Positions 31,088 through 32,190 of a stretch of 32,190 nucleotides of DNA are shown one piece after another (the first letter of the stretch is position 1; every line of letters starts with the position of its first letter). The stretch covers positions 1 to 32,190 of the forward strand of contig CABUOF010000022.1 of assembly GCA_902493125.1 (NCBI GenBank). Direction: 5' to 3'. The notes beneath the pieces were generated by a model, which worked only from the letters and a program-made list of their open reading frames with translations, was not told the origin of the DNA and ran no database searches. The position numbers were made by a program, and so were the translations under genes. Source of the DNA: an uncultured Collinsella sp. (GTDB taxonomy: Bacteria > Actinomycetota > Coriobacteriia > Coriobacteriales > Coriobacteriaceae).

Positions 31088-32190
31088 ATGCTGTCTGTTG
31101 ACGAGCAAATGCGTATCATCACCTCGGGCGCCGCGCAGATCGTTCCCGAGGCCGACCTTCGCAAGAAGCTTGAGAAGGGCGAGCCCCTCAACATCAAGCT
31201 CGGCGTCGACCCCACCAGCCCCGACCTGCACCTGGGCCACGCCGTGCCGCTGCGCAAGATGCGTCAGTTCCAGGACCTGGGCCACAACGTCACCCTCATC
31301 ATCGGCAACGGTACCGCGTTGATTGGCGACCCTTCGGGCAAGAATTCCACCCGTCCGCAGCTTTCGCAGGAGCAGATCGAGGCCAATGCCGAGACCTACG
31401 TGAGCCAGGCCATGAAGATCCTGGATCCCGAGAAGACCACCATCGTGCACAACGGTGACTGGATCCTTTCGATGGATCTGGCCGGTCTGCTGCAGGTGTG
31501 CTCCAAGTTCACCGTCGCCCGCATCCTCGAGCGCGACGACTTTACCAAGCGCTACCAGTCTCAGACGCCGATCGCCCTGCATGAGTTCCTGTATCCCGTG
31601 ATGCAGGCTTTCGACTCCGTGCAGATCAAGGCCGACGTCGAGATGGGCGGCACCGATCAGCTCTTCAACCTGCTCGCTGGCCGTGAGCTCATGGAGAAGA
31701 TGGGCATGGAGCCGCAGATCGCGCTCACCATGCCGCTGCTCGAGGGCACCGATGGCGTGCGCAAGATGTCCAAGTCCTATGGCAACTACATCGGCCTGAC
31801 CGACGCTCCCAAGGATATGTTCGGCAAGACCATGTCCATCCCCGACGAGATGATCGGCAAGTACTATCGTCTGGCCAGCTCGCTCACCCCGGCCGAGGTC
31901 GACAAGATCGACGCCGCCCTGGCCGATGGTTCTGCCGACCCCTACGAGCTCAAGCGCGCTCTGGGCCGCGACCTGTGCGACACCTACCACGGCGCCGGCG
32001 CCGGAGACGAGGCTCAGGCCGAGTTCGACCGCGTGTTCAAGGAGGGCCAGCTTGCCGACTTCCCCGAGAAGCATGTCGAGCTGACCGTCAACGACGAGGG
32101 CCAGATCTACCTCGCCGGCCTGCTCAAGGACTTGGGCCTTTCGGCGAGCGCCGGCCAGGCTCGTCGCGACATTGACGGTGGCGGCGTCAA
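31088..32190 (+). CDS. tyrS: Tyrosyl-tRNA synthetase (3' end cut by window edge)
   Basis: Class I aminoacyl-tRNA synthetase charging tRNA-Tyr. It begins MLSVDEQMRIITSGAAQIVP with AAAGGAGG upstream. The HIGH motif appears as HLGH (residues 48-51) and KMSKS is at 226-230. The tyrosine/tRNA region MGGTDQLFNLLAGRELM lies between them. The frame is open to the window edge, giving 367 residues; the final part (LLKDLGLSASAGQARRDI) is the start of the C-terminal S4-like RNA-binding domain, so about 35-40 residues are missing. The sequence resembles the TyrZ/TyrS2 branch more than E. coli TyrS. Confidence 0.95.
   Translation, partial: MLSVDEQMRIITSGAAQIVPEADLRKKLEKGEPLNIKLGVDPTSPDLHLGHAVPLRKMRQFQDLGHNVTLIIGNGTALIGDPSGKNSTRPQLSQEQIEANAETYVSQAMKILDPEKTTIVHNGDWILSMDLAGLLQVCSKFTVARILERDDFTKRYQSQTPIALHEFLYPVMQAFDSVQIKADVEMGGTDQLFNLLAGRELMEKMGMEPQIALTMPLLEGTDGVRKMSKSYGNYIGLTDAPKDMFGKTMSIPDEMIGKYYRLASSLTPAEVDKIDAALADGSADPYELKRALGRDLCDTYHGAGAGDEAQAEFDRVFKEGQLADFPEKHVELTVNDEGQIYLAGLLKDLGLSASAGQARRDIDGGGV

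Overview
The window reads as high-GC, densely coded chromosome from an actinobacterium of the Coriobacteriia, most likely Collinsella or a close relative. The support is the ribosomal-protein and RpoA sequences, the four-Cys S14, the long four-Cys adenylate kinase lid, frequent GTG/TTG starts with AGGAGG-type ribosome binding sites, and gut-type anaerobic purine/selenium accessory genes. The genus is inferred from memory of family sequences, not from a search.

Left end (1-4.4 kb): the 3' part of a DUF262/DUF1524 GmrSD-like nuclease gene that runs off the left edge, a small minus-strand ORF of unknown function preceded by three 11-bp repeats exactly 33 bp apart, a Pro/Ala-rich single-pass membrane protein of unknown function, and a YheO-type PAS/helix-turn-helix regulator.

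Catabolic island (4.4-13.7 kb): ygeX (diaminopropionate ammonia-lyase), ygeY (M20 hydrolase), ygeW (carbamoyltransferase-like), a MocA/YgfJ-type nucleotidyltransferase, a dihydropyrimidinase/hydantoinase-like hyuA, yqeC (opposite strand), an EF2563/YqeB-type protein and an XdhC-like protein. The same families cluster in E. coli (ygeW-X-Y-hyuA-yqeB-yqeC-ygfJ) and belong to the selenium-dependent molybdenum hydroxylase/anaerobic purine degradation repertoire. No hydroxylase subunit, carbamate kinase, deaminase or transporter is in the window. The YheO-type regulator is divergent from ygeX across a 277-bp gap with two AACAAA-N3-TTTGTT palindromes, so it is the obvious candidate regulator.

Ribosomal block (13.7-23.8 kb): the distal spc and alpha operons, rplE-rpsN-rpsH-rplF-rplR-rpsE-rpmD-rplO-secY-adk-map-infA-rpmJ-rpsM-rpsK-rpsD-rpoA-rplQ, ended by a strong hairpin/T-tract terminator. 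The block begins abruptly at rplE: the genes that usually precede it (rplN, rplX) are not there, and the catabolic island lies upstream instead.

Right end (23.8-32.2 kb): truA, a divergent glycosyltransferase-2-like protein, argR, a class A penicillin-binding protein on the minus strand, a U32-family (RlhA/TrhP-like) protein, and tyrS running off the right edge.

The most unusual non-coding items are a near-identical long palindrome present twice in the catabolic island (10928-11006 and 13719-13785), the 33-bp-spaced repeats at 2500-2576, the paired palindromes upstream of ygeX, and a 13-bp inverted repeat upstream of argR. No tRNA, rRNA, CRISPR array, insertion sequence or prophage gene was recognised.
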